From Candidatus Rokuibacteriota bacterium (GTDB lineage: Bacteria > Methylomirabilota > Methylomirabilia > Rokubacteriales > CSP1-6): 64,000 nucleotides of DNA. Shown in pieces: positions 39,516 through 47,990 of this stretch. Every line of letters begins with the position of its first letter. Within the stretch, counting starts at the first letter, position 1. Where the stretch lies: contig QHRW01000112.1 in NCBI GenBank assembly GCA_003220265.1, positions 1 to 64,000 of the forward strand, in the 5' to 3' direction. The translations under genes and the position numbers were made by a program. The notes beneath the pieces were generated by a model, which saw only the letters and a list, made by a program, of their open reading frames with translations, was not told the DNA's origin and ran no database searches.

Positions 39516-41076
39516 GGCGGGTGGGTGCCGGCCGAGCGCGGCGGCGCCGATCGAGGGGGCGATCGTGGGCGCCGGCCATGGTCTGGGCCATCGCTTGCGC
39601 GACGGCGGGGCGTGGCCGCCGCCGGCGCGGACCGAGCGCGTCGCGGTGGTGATCGTCGGCGGCGGCGTGGCCGGCCTCGGCGCGGCCTGGCACCTCGCGC
39701 GCTCCGGGGTCAAAGACCTCGCCGTGCTCGAGCTGGAAGACACGCCGGGCGGCAATGCGCGCGCCGGCGCGTCCGCCGTCACCGGCTATCCGTGGGGCGC
39801 GCACTATCTGCCGCTGCCGGGTCCGACGGCGACAGACGTGCGCACGCTGCTGCGGGAGCTCGGCGTCATCGAAGGCGTGGCACGCGATGGGCGGCCGCGC
39901 TACGACGAGCGTCACCTCTGTCACGCGCCGCAGGAGCGGCTCTTCGCTCACGGCCGCTGGCACGACGGGCTGTTTCCCGCCATCGGCGCCACGGCGGACG
40001 ATCGCGCGCAGCTCGAGCGCTTCCGGCTCGAGATGGACGGCTTCCGGCGCTGGCGTGACGGCGCCGGCCGGCGCGCGTTCGCCATCCCGCGCGCCGCCGG
40101 CGCGCCGGGCGCCTTCGCCGAGCTGGATCGTCTGTCGATGGCCGACTTCCTCGCCCGGCGCGGCTACACCTCGGCGCGGGTGCGCTGGTGGATCGACTAC
40201 GGCTGCCGCGACGACTTCGGCACCGATCTCGCCGGCACCTCCGCGTGGGCGGCCGTCCACTACCACGCCGCGCGCGACCCCGATCCGGAGTACGGCGACG
40301 TCGTCCTCACGTGGCCCGAGGGCAACGGCTGGCTCACGCAGCGTCTGGCCGAGCCGGTCGCGGATCGCGTTCGCGTGGGCCATCTCGTCGTCAACGTCGA
40401 GCCCGCCGGCGATCGCGTCGCGGTCGATGCGTGGGACGCCCGTGCCGCGCGCGGCGTGCGCCTGCTGGCGCGCGAGGTCGTGCTGGCCTGCCCTGTCCTC
40501 GTCGCCGCGCGCCTCTACCGTCCGTGGCGCGAGCGGCCGCCGGCGTTCGCCGCGGCCTTCCGCTATGCGCCGTGGCTCGTGGCCAATCTCCACGTCGATC
40601 GCCGCCCGGCGGGCGCGGGCGGCGCCGCGCCCGCGTGGGACAACGTGATCTACGAGGGCGCCGGCCTGGGCTACGTCGACGCCATGCACCAGTCGCTGCG
40701 CAGCCACGACGGCCCGACCGTCCTCACGTACTACCGGCCGTACGCCGGCCCCGACCCCGCGGCGGCGCGGCGCGCGCTGCTGGACGCCTCGTGGTCGGCC
40801 CTGCGCGACGAGGTGCTGCGCGACCTCGCGCGTCCGCATCCCGATCTCGCACGCGAGGTGCGCCGGCTCGACGTGATGCGTTACGGCCACGCCATGGTGC
40901 GGCCGGAGCCGGGCCTGTCCACCGGCGGCGCCCTCGCCGCGGCCGGCGCCGCGCTCGCGGGACCGGTGCACCTGGCCCACGCCGACCTGTCCGGATTCTC
41001 CTTGTTCGAAGAGGCGTTCGACTGGGGTACGCGCGTGGCGGCGCGTGTGCGCGCACGTCTGCCACGATTCTCTTGA
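39469..41076 (+). CDS. FAD-dependent amine oxidase with Tat-like lipoprotein signal
   Basis: 535 residues. The start (GTG 39469 or TTG 39472) opens an N-terminus TRRQLLAGAALAVAAGGC, with twin Arg and a lipobox-like AGGC, so it is probably exported and lipid-anchored. The FAD fold is VVIVGGGVAGLGAAWHLARS and LELEDTPGGNARAGAS; the domain pattern is that of amine/polyamine oxidases and phytoene desaturases (NAD(P)-binding Rossmann-like). It follows the aminopropyltransferase, so an amine product is a reasonable substrate. Its upstream sequence has the duplicate described separately. Confidence 0.83.
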   Translation: MLTRRQLLAGAALAVAAGGCRPSAAAPIEGAIVGAGHGLGHRLRDGGAWPPPARTERVAVVIVGGGVAGLGAAWHLARSGVKDLAVLELEDTPGGNARAGASAVTGYPWGAHYLPLPGPTATDVRTLLRELGVIEGVARDGRPRYDERHLCHAPQERLFAHGRWHDGLFPAIGATADDRAQLERFRLEMDGFRRWRDGAGRRAFAIPRAAGAPGAFAELDRLSMADFLARRGYTSARVRWWIDYGCRDDFGTDLAGTSAWAAVHYHAARDPDPEYGDVVLTWPEGNGWLTQRLAEPVADRVRVGHLVVNVEPAGDRVAVDAWDARAARGVRLLAREVVLACPVLVAARLYRPWRERPPAFAAAFRYAPWLVANLHVDRRPAGAGGAAPAWDNVIYEGAGLGYVDAMHQSLRSHDGPTVLTYYRPYAGPDPAAARRALLDASWSALRDEVLRDLARPHPDLAREVRRLDVMRYGHAMVRPEPGLSTGGALAAAGAALAGPVHLAHADLSGFSLFEEAFDWGTRVAARVRARLPRFS

Positions 41077-41102
41077 CCTCCCGCCCGGCCGCGCCCTAGG
41101 GT
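41073..41102 (+). promoter_or_regulatory. Leaderless-type promoter
   Basis: TTGACC (41073-41078), 17 bases, CTAGGG (41096-41101), eight bases before the ATG at 41110. No ribosome site. The -35 overlaps the stop of the oxidase gene. Confidence 0.5.
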
Positions 41103-41109
41103 CGATTCA

Positions 41110-41916
41110 ATGCCGGATTCGTACGAAAACGTTCCCCATGGAGAGCCGAAGCCCGACGTGCCGCGCTGGGATCCCGCGGCCAACGTCCCCCGCTGGCAGC
41201 CGCCCGTCCAGGAAGCGTCGGTCGTCATCTCCGACGACGATGCCGCCACACGCCGCGCGCCGATCGCGCGCGTGTCGCCGCTCTCGCAGCCGTTCGACTT
41301 CTGGCGCGTCCACCCGTGGCTGGTCGTGTGGCTGTGCGTGTTCCTGGCGCCCGTGGCCGTGGTGCTGTTGCGCCTCGCCGACGAGTGGGGCTTCGAGGGG
41401 CTGGTGGCGCCGCTGCAGTGGGCGCTCCTCGCGTTCTTCGCCGTCGCGCTGCTGCGCGGCGTCCTCTTCAGCGCGCCGCGCTCGGCGATGCGCCTCGGCG
41501 TCGGCGTGGCGGCGGCGCTCGGTGTGGGCGCCGTCCTGCTGTGGCCGATGACACAGATCAGCCTGGGCCGGGTGATCTGCCCGTCCCGCGCGGGCAGCGA
41601 CCGCGGCGTGCAGGCGGCGGCGGTCGCGCTCCAGGCATGGCAGCGGGGCGAGACCGGAAGCCGCGCGTGGCGTGGCGGCGAGCCGGACGCGGGGTGGCTC
41701 GAGACCGCGCGCAGGATCCGCCTGCTCGAGTACCAGCTCGTCGAGACCGGCTGCTTCGACCGCGTGGCGCCGATCGACGCGCACCGCACGTGGCACGACT
41801 TCCGGGTGACGATCCGGGAGGGAGAGCGCGCGCCGCTGTCGAAGCTCGTCGTGGTGCACACCGTGACCGAGAGCGGCAGCTGGAAGATCACCGGCGTCGA
41901 AGGACCGCTGCCGTGA
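41110..41916 (+). CDS. Hypothetical membrane protein
   Basis: 268 residues. A polar, Pro-rich N-terminus (PDVPRWDPAANVPRWQPP contains the repeated VPRW) is followed by three helices (FWRVHPWLVVWLCVFLAPVA, WALLAFFAVALLRGVLFSA, LGVGVAAALGVGAVLLWPM) and a soluble C-terminal domain of about 120 residues. I do not recognise it. It is coupled to the next gene by a GTGA overlap. Confidence 0.65.
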   Translation: MPDSYENVPHGEPKPDVPRWDPAANVPRWQPPVQEASVVISDDDAATRRAPIARVSPLSQPFDFWRVHPWLVVWLCVFLAPVAVVLLRLADEWGFEGLVAPLQWALLAFFAVALLRGVLFSAPRSAMRLGVGVAAALGVGAVLLWPMTQISLGRVICPSRAGSDRGVQAAAVALQAWQRGETGSRAWRGGEPDAGWLETARRIRLLEYQLVETGCFDRVAPIDAHRTWHDFRVTIREGERAPLSKLVVVHTVTESGSWKITGVEGPLP

Positions 41917-43052
41917 GCGACTTCAGCGACATCGAACAGTTCGGGCGCGAGCATGGCGACTGCGGCGGCATCACGCCGACCGCGGTATCGCAGGACGACG
42001 GCGGCTTCGTCTTGACGCTGACGTGCGCGTGCGGCGCCTTCCTGGATCGCTGGATCACGGCGGAGGACGCGAATCAGCCGCTGCCGCTCCCCGAAGAGCT
42101 GATCGTGCCGGCCGCGGCCCCGGCGGCGCCCGCGCCCGCTGCGCCGCCGGCGTCCCGCGCGGCGCCGCGGCGGACGGTGACGCCCAGCGCGGATTACGAC
42201 GCCGTGCTTCGCGCGGCCGTCGAGGCCGAGGAGGCGGCTCCACCCGCGCGGCCCGCCCCGCCGCCGCCCCCCGCGCCCAAACGCGCCCCGTCCCCCACGG
42301 CGCCCACGCCGGCGCCGAGCAGCGACCTCGCGACACTGGTGCGTGAGCTCCGGGCGAAGCCGCCCGGATCGGACGCGACACGGGCGCGCAGCGGACCGGC
42401 CAGGCTGAACCTCGATGCGACGATCGACACCGCGCTCAGCGAGCAGGATGCGCGCGCCAAAGGTGAGGTCAAGGGGCGCCGCGACTATCGCATCCTCTGG
42501 CTGGTGCTCGTCGTGCTCGTCACGGTCGGCGCCTCCACCGGGATCTACGTGATGACCGGCCCGGACACGCCGCCGGTGCCGCCGGCCGCCTCAGTGCCCC
42601 CACCGCGCCCGCCCGAGCAGCAGCGGCGCGCCGAGTTCGACGAGGTGATGAAGTCACTGCGACAGTTGCAGCGCGTCAGCTCGCTCGGCACGGACCCGGC
42701 GGTGTATTCGAGTCGGGTGATCTTCGCGAAGGTCGATGTGGAGCGCTTCATGGCCGAGACACCGCCCGGACCCAGCCGGAGCGGCGTGCGGGAGGTGCTC
42801 GACGTCCACGTCCTGGCTGCCGCCGCCTTGAAGGCGCGCGAGCTCCGGCAGAAGGACGTGTGGGAGGGGCTCGGTCGCGACACGGCCATCGACCTCTGCC
42901 CGGCGGTCAGGAGCGCCGTGGACTCCGCGGAGACGCTGGCGAACGCCTCGCGCGCGCAGGCGCGCGGCGTCGCGGTCGCCGCCGCGATCCCGCTGCTCTG
43001 GGAGTGCGCGGCCGAGAAGATCGCCGCGCTCGAGGCGGCCCCGGGCCAGTAG
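41913..43052 (+). CDS. Hypothetical single-pass protein with Pro-rich linker
   Basis: 379 residues from GTG 41913. The N-terminal 55 residues have a CACGAFLDRW metal-like segment; then a long Pro/Ala linker (about 60-150), one membrane helix (ILWLVLVVLVTVGASTGIYV, about 190-210), and a helical C-terminal region with C-x-many-C (DLCPAVRSAV, LLWECAAEK). It probably partners the preceding protein. Its last 146 bases overlap the next gene on the opposite strand. Confidence 0.6.
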   Translation: MSDFSDIEQFGREHGDCGGITPTAVSQDDGGFVLTLTCACGAFLDRWITAEDANQPLPLPEELIVPAAAPAAPAPAAPPASRAAPRRTVTPSADYDAVLRAAVEAEEAAPPARPAPPPPPAPKRAPSPTAPTPAPSSDLATLVRELRAKPPGSDATRARSGPARLNLDATIDTALSEQDARAKGEVKGRRDYRILWLVLVVLVTVGASTGIYVMTGPDTPPVPPAASVPPPRPPEQQRRAEFDEVMKSLRQLQRVSSLGTDPAVYSSRVIFAKVDVERFMAETPPGPSRSGVREVLDVHVLAAAALKARELRQKDVWEGLGRDTAIDLCPAVRSAVDSAETLANASRAQARGVAVAAAIPLLWECAAEKIAALEAAPGQ

Positions 43053-43536
43053 CGCGTCCGGCCAGCCGCGCGAGCGGCGCGCCCGTCAGCCGCGTCAGCA
43101 CCCACTCCTTGCGAAAGCCGGCGCCGAGCGCGCGATAGAACTTCATCGCCGGCCGGTTCCAGTCGAGCACCGCCCACTCCATCCGTCCGCAGCGGCGGCG
43201 CATGGCGATGCGCGCCAGCGCCCGCAGCAGCGCGACTCCGGCGCCCCGCCCGCGCTCGCTGGGCAGCACGAAGAGATCCTCGAGATAGAGCGTGGGGCGC
43301 GCCAGGAACGTGGAGTAGGTGAAGAAGTAGAGCGCGAAGCCCACCGGCCGCCGCGCGCGGCGGCAGATGAGCGTCTCGAAATAGCGCGGGCGGCCGAAGC
43401 CGTCGCGGCGGATGCCGGCCGCCGTCGCCACGCACTCGTGCAGGAGGCGCTCGTAGTCGGCGAGCCCGCGGATGAGCGCGAGGATGGTGGGGACGTCGCG
43501 CCGGGTGCCTCGGCGGATCGTGAGGGCAGCGGCCAC
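42907..43536 (-). CDS. GNAT family N-acetyltransferase
   Basis: 209 residues. Residues 5-160 form a diamine/spermidine-acetyltransferase-like GNAT domain (ILALIRGLADYERLLHECVA, LYLEDLFVLPSERGRGAGVA, VLDWNRPAMKFYRALGA). The last 50 residues (Arg/Pro-rich) are encoded opposite the preceding gene's 3' end and look like antisense read-through of it; the real domain ends before. An SSAT-like acetyltransferase would fit the polyamine theme of the neighbourhood, but that is inference. Confidence 0.82.
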   Translation of the reverse strand: MAAALTIRRGTRRDVPTILALIRGLADYERLLHECVATAAGIRRDGFGRPRYFETLICRRARRPVGFALYFFTYSTFLARPTLYLEDLFVLPSERGRGAGVALLRALARIAMRRRCGRMEWAVLDWNRPAMKFYRALGAGFRKEWVLTRLTGAPLARLAGRATGPGPPRARRSSRPRTPRAAGSRRRPRRRAPARARRSPASPRSPRRS

Positions 43537-43546
43537 GCGGCGGGCG

Positions 43547-44875
43547 TCAGGCGGCCGCGACGGCCAGCAACATCTCGGTGTACGCGCGCGCCCCCAGGCG
43601 CACGTTCTCCACGGAGATGCGCTCGTCGTTGCCGTGGATGCGCCGGTATTCCCCCTCGTCGAGCACGAAGGGGCTCCAGCCGTAGCCCTGCAGGCCGAGG
43701 CTGCGGAACACCCAGTTGTCCGTGAAGCCGGTGAGGATACCGGGCGCGATGACGGCCCCCGGCATGCGGACGCGCAGCGAGTCGGCCAGCGCCTTGTACA
43801 GCTCGGTGTCGGGCGGCGAGAGGTTGGGGACCTTCGGCGTGCGCACGGTGGTGACCTCGATGCGCTCGTCGGCGATGACGCTCCGCACCCACGCCAGGAT
43901 CTCGCCGGGATCGTCGCCCGCCAGCATGCGGCAGTCGATCTCGGCCACCGCCTCGGGCGGGATCACGTTGATCTTCTCGCTGGCCTTGAGGATGTTCACG
44001 GCGAAGGTCGTGCGCACCAGCGCGGCGTGCTGGCGGTTGGCCAGGAAGCGCGCGCGGAACGACGGCTCTCGCAGCGACGCCTCCACGTCCTCGTAGCCGG
44101 CCGCGTCCGCCTCCGGCAGCACGCGGGCGAGCTGGCGGAAGTACTCGGCGATCTCCGGCAGCACGCGCGGCGGCCGCTCGGCCGCGAGCAGCCGGCCGAG
44201 CGCGCGCACGAGCCGGTGCGGCGCCGTGTCCGGCCACGGCTGCGAGCCGTGCCCGGGCTCGCCGCGCGCGGTGAGCTTGAGGGGCAGGCCGGTCTTCTCC
44301 GAGATGATGATGATGCCGAGCGGCGCGCGATAGCCGGCGTCGTGGTCGATCCCGGCCAGCTCGGACAGCGCGTACTCGGCGCCGTTGAGCCATGACCGCC
44401 GCTGCTCGGCCACGAAGCGCGCGCCGAAGGCGCTGCCGGCCTCCTCGTCGGCGGTGGCCAGCAGGATCAGGTCGCGCTTGAGCGGGATGCGCGCGCGCTT
44501 GATGGCCAGCAGCGCGGCGAGCTGGGCGACGCCGGTGGACTTCATGTCCAGCGCGCCGCGGCCCCAGAGATAGCCGTCCTTGACGACGCCGCCGAAGGGA
44601 TCGACGGTCCAGTAGCGCCGGTCGGCGTACACGACGTCGATGTGATGGTGGAGCACGATGCCGCCCAGCGAGCCGTCGCCCACGACCCGCGCGACGAGAT
44701 TGGCGCGGCCCGGCGCCGACTCCGCGATCTCGGTCGCGATGCCGTCGCGCGCGAGCACCTCGGCCAGGAAGCGCGCCCCCGCGATCTCGTTGCCGGGCGG
44801 GTTCGTCGTGTCGATCGCCAGGTACCGGCGCAGCAGCGCGACGTTCTCGTCACCGAGGGCAGCCCAGTCGATCAT
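43547..44875 (-). CDS. M20-family metallopeptidase
   Basis: 442 residues. Metal sites are HHHIDVVYADRRYW, GRGALDMKSTGV, ATADEEAGSAFGARF and the late HG (YRRIHGNDERISVENV). It has the lid segment GEPGHGSQPWPDT. It is of the ArgE/DapE/carboxypeptidase kind that removes N-acyl or peptide groups. ATG 44875 has AGGAGAG upstream. Its substrate is unknown. Confidence 0.88.
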   Translation of the reverse strand: MIDWAALGDENVALLRRYLAIDTTNPPGNEIAGARFLAEVLARDGIATEIAESAPGRANLVARVVGDGSLGGIVLHHHIDVVYADRRYWTVDPFGGVVKDGYLWGRGALDMKSTGVAQLAALLAIKRARIPLKRDLILLATADEEAGSAFGARFVAEQRRSWLNGAEYALSELAGIDHDAGYRAPLGIIIISEKTGLPLKLTARGEPGHGSQPWPDTAPHRLVRALGRLLAAERPPRVLPEIAEYFRQLARVLPEADAAGYEDVEASLREPSFRARFLANRQHAALVRTTFAVNILKASEKINVIPPEAVAEIDCRMLAGDDPGEILAWVRSVIADERIEVTTVRTPKVPNLSPPDTELYKALADSLRVRMPGAVIAPGILTGFTDNWVFRSLGLQGYGWSPFVLDEGEYRRIHGNDERISVENVRLGARAYTEMLLAVAAA

Positions 44876-44894
44876 CGTGCTCTCCTGCGGGCGG

Positions 44895-45620
44895 CTAGCT
44901 CGTGGGCGGGGACGGCCGGCCGACGTGCACGTGCGCGCCGGTGGCCACGCCGGGCTGGGCGGCGCGGAACGCGAGGAACGGGATCGAGCGCGTGCGCAGG
45001 AACTCCATGAGCGCACGGCCCTCGGCGCTGTCGGGGTGCACCGCGACGTCGAGCGCCTCGTGGTGATCGAAGCCGAGGCGGTCGTGCACCGGCGTCTGCC
45101 CGCGCGCACTGACCGGCAGCGGGCGATGGAAGCGCTCGACGAAGAAGCGCTCGAGCGCGGGGAGCTGGGCCAGCGACCACGCCGCGCGGCCGTCGTGCCG
45201 GATGAGCGTGGCGCCCGCGCGCACCTCGCCCGGCGCCGTGGGCGGCAGGGCCGCCAGCTCGCGGGCCGCCTCGGCCTCCGTCGCGACCATCTCCGCCTCG
45301 CGCATGGAGGTGCGCGTGCGCTCGGCGTCGTCGCGCGCGGCCGTCAGGGCGCGCTCGGCGCTCTCGACCTCGGCGGGCGCCACCAGTCCCTCGGCGACGA
45401 GCGCCTGCTGGCGCTCGAGCGCGCGCTCGGCGCGGGTCACCGCGGCTTCGCGCAGCGGCAGCAGCGCGTCCAGGCTCTCGCGATAACGGCGCGCGGCCTC
45501 GGCCTGCGCGGCGCGCGCCGCCTCCAGCTCGCGCGGGGCGCCGGGCGCCGGCGGCGACGCCGTCGCGGCGCCGGCGGCCAGCGTGGCGACGAGGCCGAGC
45601 GCGGCCAGCACGCGGCTCAT
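44895..45620 (-). CDS. Secreted coiled-coil protein with M15-like peptidase end
   Basis: 241 residues with a signal peptide (SRVLAALGLVATLAAGAATA). A coiled-coil of about 90 residues (ELEAARAAQAEAARRYRESL) leads to a C-terminal domain with H-D, D and H-x-H (HDRLGFDHHEALDVAVHPDS and GAHVHVGRPS), which resembles the D-Ala-D-Ala carboxypeptidase/VanY (M15) metal site. It would act on the cell wall. Its ATG overlaps the mutarotase stop (ATGA). Confidence 0.7.
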   Translation of the reverse strand: MSRVLAALGLVATLAAGAATASPPAPGAPRELEAARAAQAEAARRYRESLDALLPLREAAVTRAERALERQQALVAEGLVAPAEVESAERALTAARDDAERTRTSMREAEMVATEAEAARELAALPPTAPGEVRAGATLIRHDGRAAWSLAQLPALERFFVERFHRPLPVSARGQTPVHDRLGFDHHEALDVAVHPDSAEGRALMEFLRTRSIPFLAFRAAQPGVATGAHVHVGRPSPPTS

Positions 45621-46492
45621 GCCGGTTCGACGCGGAGCGTGGCGGTCATCACGTGGCGCGCGCCGGCGGCCAGCGTCACCGCGTCGTCGGCCGCGTTGGC
45701 GGTCTCGACGCAGAGCATCCGCCGCCAGTCCTCGGGCTCGAGGTCCGAGATCTCGGCGGCCTTGGCCGACCACGGGTTCCACACGACCGTGCTGGCCGAC
45801 CCCGTCTTGTCCACGGCCAGCCGCCGGCGCAGCGCGGGATCGTGCACCACGCAGCGCGCCTGGGTGCCAAGGAACACGCGGTCCGTTTCACCCGTCAGCC
45901 GCAGCGGCTCGGCGGAGGCGCGCTTGCGCGTCATCGCCTCGACCTTGTCGATGAAGGCCGTGTTCTCGAGCCCCGTCACCGACGCCGTGCGGACGTCGCC
46001 GACGGCGAGATAGGTGTGCAGCGCCGCCTCGAAGGTGAACGGCGCGCCACCCGTGTTGACGACTTCCAGCGACATCGCGAGCGCGTCGCCCACGCTCACC
46101 CGGTAGCGCGCGCGGAAGGCGTGCGGCCACAGCGCGCGCGTCGAGGCGTCGTCGTCCAGCCCGAGCTCGACGGCGACGGTGCCGTCGGGGACGGGCTCGG
46201 CGCCGAGCAGCCGCCAGGCGCGCGCGCGGGCGAAGCCGTGCATCGGCTTGGTGCGGTCGGTGGCGTGCGGGCCGAACCACGGGAAAATCAGCGGCACGCC
46301 GCCGCGGATGGCCTTGCCCGGGGCGAAGGCGGCGCGCGACGAGAGGAACAGCACCGGCGCGGCGGCCGCGCGCGGCTGCCAGTGCGTGACGTGCGCCCCT
46401 TGCAGGTAGATCTCGGCGTCGGCGCGCGGGCCGGCGACGCGTGCGCGCTCGAGTCCGCCCGCCCCCTTGTCGACCGCGACCGGCTCCGTCAT
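45617..46492 (-). CDS. D-hexose-6-phosphate mutarotase (YeaD-like)
   Basis: 291 residues; aldose-1-epimerase fold. The family's segments FPWFGPHATDRTKPMHGFAR, FEAALHTYLAVGDV and VVWNPWSAKAAEISDLEPED are visible with the likely catalytic His and Glu. It interconverts the anomers of glucose-6-phosphate-type sugars. ATG 46492 follows GGGAGGG; the gene is first in a run with the M15-like and M20 peptidases. Confidence 0.88.
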   Translation of the reverse strand: MTEPVAVDKGAGGLERARVAGPRADAEIYLQGAHVTHWQPRAAAAPVLFLSSRAAFAPGKAIRGGVPLIFPWFGPHATDRTKPMHGFARARAWRLLGAEPVPDGTVAVELGLDDDASTRALWPHAFRARYRVSVGDALAMSLEVVNTGGAPFTFEAALHTYLAVGDVRTASVTGLENTAFIDKVEAMTRKRASAEPLRLTGETDRVFLGTQARCVVHDPALRRRLAVDKTGSASTVVWNPWSAKAAEISDLEPEDWRRMLCVETANAADDAVTLAAGARHVMTATLRVEPA

Positions 46493-46516
46493 CGAGCGCC
46501 CTCCCGCCGGCATTCC

Positions 46517-46546
46517 TTGACCTGCCGGCTCCAGGGCCCTCAGAGT
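46517..46546 (+). promoter_or_regulatory. Leaderless-type promoter
   Basis: TTGACC (46517-46522), 17 bases, TCAGAG (46540-46545), nine bases before the ATG at 46555; no ribosome site. Confidence 0.45.
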
Positions 46547-46554
46547 ACCCCAGG

Positions 46555-47865
46555 ATGGACGCGCCGGATCGTCCGCTGCTCTTGCCCGACTCCGTCGTGT
46601 TCACCTGCCAGCGCTCGGGCGCGTGCTGCCGCAGCGACTGGCTGATCGGCGTGGACGAGGGCGCCCACGCGCGCCTGCGCGACGTCGACTGGAGCGTGCA
46701 CGACCCCGCGCTGCCGAAGGCCGGCGCCTTCGTGCCGCTGCCGTTTCCACTCCCCAGCGGCGAGCGCGTCACCTTCGCGCGGCGCGCCGACGGCGGCTGC
46801 GTCTTTCTCACCGCGGATACGAGCTGTGGCATCCACCGCCATCGCGGGGCGACCGCCAAGCCGCAGGTGTGCCGGGAGTTTCCCTACCACTTCGTGGAGA
46901 CGCCGGACGGCGTGGCCGTCGGCGTGTCGTTCGCGTGCACCGCGGTGCGCGCGCACCAGGGGGCGAGCCTCGCCGCGCAGGCGGACGAGGTGCGCGCGGT
47001 GCTGGCCGGCAGCGCGCGCGTCGAGCGACTGCCCGACGCGCTCACGCTGTTCGGCAGCCTCGACCTCGACTGGGCGGAGTACCGGCCCCTCGAGGCGGCG
47101 CTGCTCGAGCTGCTCGCCGGCCGGCGCGCGCCGCTGCCGGTGGCGCTGCTGGCCGGCAGCGCGCTGCTCAGCCTCTGCATCGGGCTCACCCAGCTCGAGC
47201 GGGCGGCCCGGCGCGAGGGGCGGACGCCGAACGCCACGCTGGCCGGCGGCCTCGCCGAGCTGCGCGCGGACGGCTACCGCAAGCTGCTCGACATCGCCGC
47301 CGGCGCGCGATACCCGCGCCGCCCGGCGCTGACCTACCTGGCGCCGCTCTACACGTGGCTCGAGATGTCGCGCCGGCCTCGCGCCCGCCTGCCGCTGCTG
47401 CTCTCGCTCTACCGCAACTACTTCCGCTTCCGGCGCGCGCGCGGCCGCCTGGCCGACGCCATCGGTGGCGGTCAGCCCTTCGAGCTGGCCCAGGCGCTGG
47501 CGGTGCGCTTCGACGTCGGGGCGCCCGGCGTGGAGGATTTCTTGCGCGAGTACTGGAGCCACGTGGTGTTTCGCAAGACGCTCACGCCCATGCACGGGAT
47601 CTTCCGCGGCTACCAGACGCTGCTCGCGCTCTACTCGTTCACGAAGCTCGCCGCCCGCCTGCACGCCCTGCGGGCCGGCCGGCCCGCCGTCGCACTGGCC
47701 GACGTCCACGCGGCCGTGCGGCTCGTCGAGCGCGCCTTCGTGCTACACGCCCGTTACACCGACCTTTTCCGCCTCACGCCCATGGTCACCGTCATGCTCG
47801 ACCGCCTCTACCAGCAGCCCAGTTTCGTGCGCACGGCCACCCTGGAGCCACCCCGCGTTTCTTGA
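46555..47865 (+). CDS. YkgJ-family cysteine cluster protein
   Basis: 436 residues. The N-terminal domain has the Cys pattern FTCQRSGACCRSD, CVFLTADTSCGIH and PQVCREFPYHF typical of the YkgJ/FliB-type metal cluster family; the large C-terminal part (about 200-436) is helical with no recognised domain. Members are linked to iron-sulfur or zinc binding and to lysine methylation of flagellin; no flagellar gene is here. Pilus genes follow on the same strand. Confidence 0.76.
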   Translation: MDAPDRPLLLPDSVVFTCQRSGACCRSDWLIGVDEGAHARLRDVDWSVHDPALPKAGAFVPLPFPLPSGERVTFARRADGGCVFLTADTSCGIHRHRGATAKPQVCREFPYHFVETPDGVAVGVSFACTAVRAHQGASLAAQADEVRAVLAGSARVERLPDALTLFGSLDLDWAEYRPLEAALLELLAGRRAPLPVALLAGSALLSLCIGLTQLERAARREGRTPNATLAGGLAELRADGYRKLLDIAAGARYPRRPALTYLAPLYTWLEMSRRPRARLPLLLSLYRNYFRFRRARGRLADAIGGGQPFELAQALAVRFDVGAPGVEDFLREYWSHVVFRKTLTPMHGIFRGYQTLLALYSFTKLAARLHALRAGRPAVALADVHAAVRLVERAFVLHARYTDLFRLTPMVTVMLDRLYQQPSFVRTATLEPPRVS

Positions 47866-47891
47866 CTTGAAGCGAGCCGAACGCATAGGCT
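47862..47891 (+). promoter_or_regulatory. Promoter of the pilT operon
   Basis: TTGACT (47862-47867), 18 bases, TAGGCT (47886-47891). The leader is about 95 bases, with AAGGGGAAGGG before the ATG at 47991. The -35 overlaps the end of the previous gene. Confidence 0.5.
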
Positions 47892-47990
47892 CGTTGAAAG
47901 CTCCGCAACAGCGGGAAAACCGCGCTTCGACGGCCGGATTGACCGGCGCGCAGACCGAGGGGGGACGCCCCTCCGACTCAAGGGGAAGGG

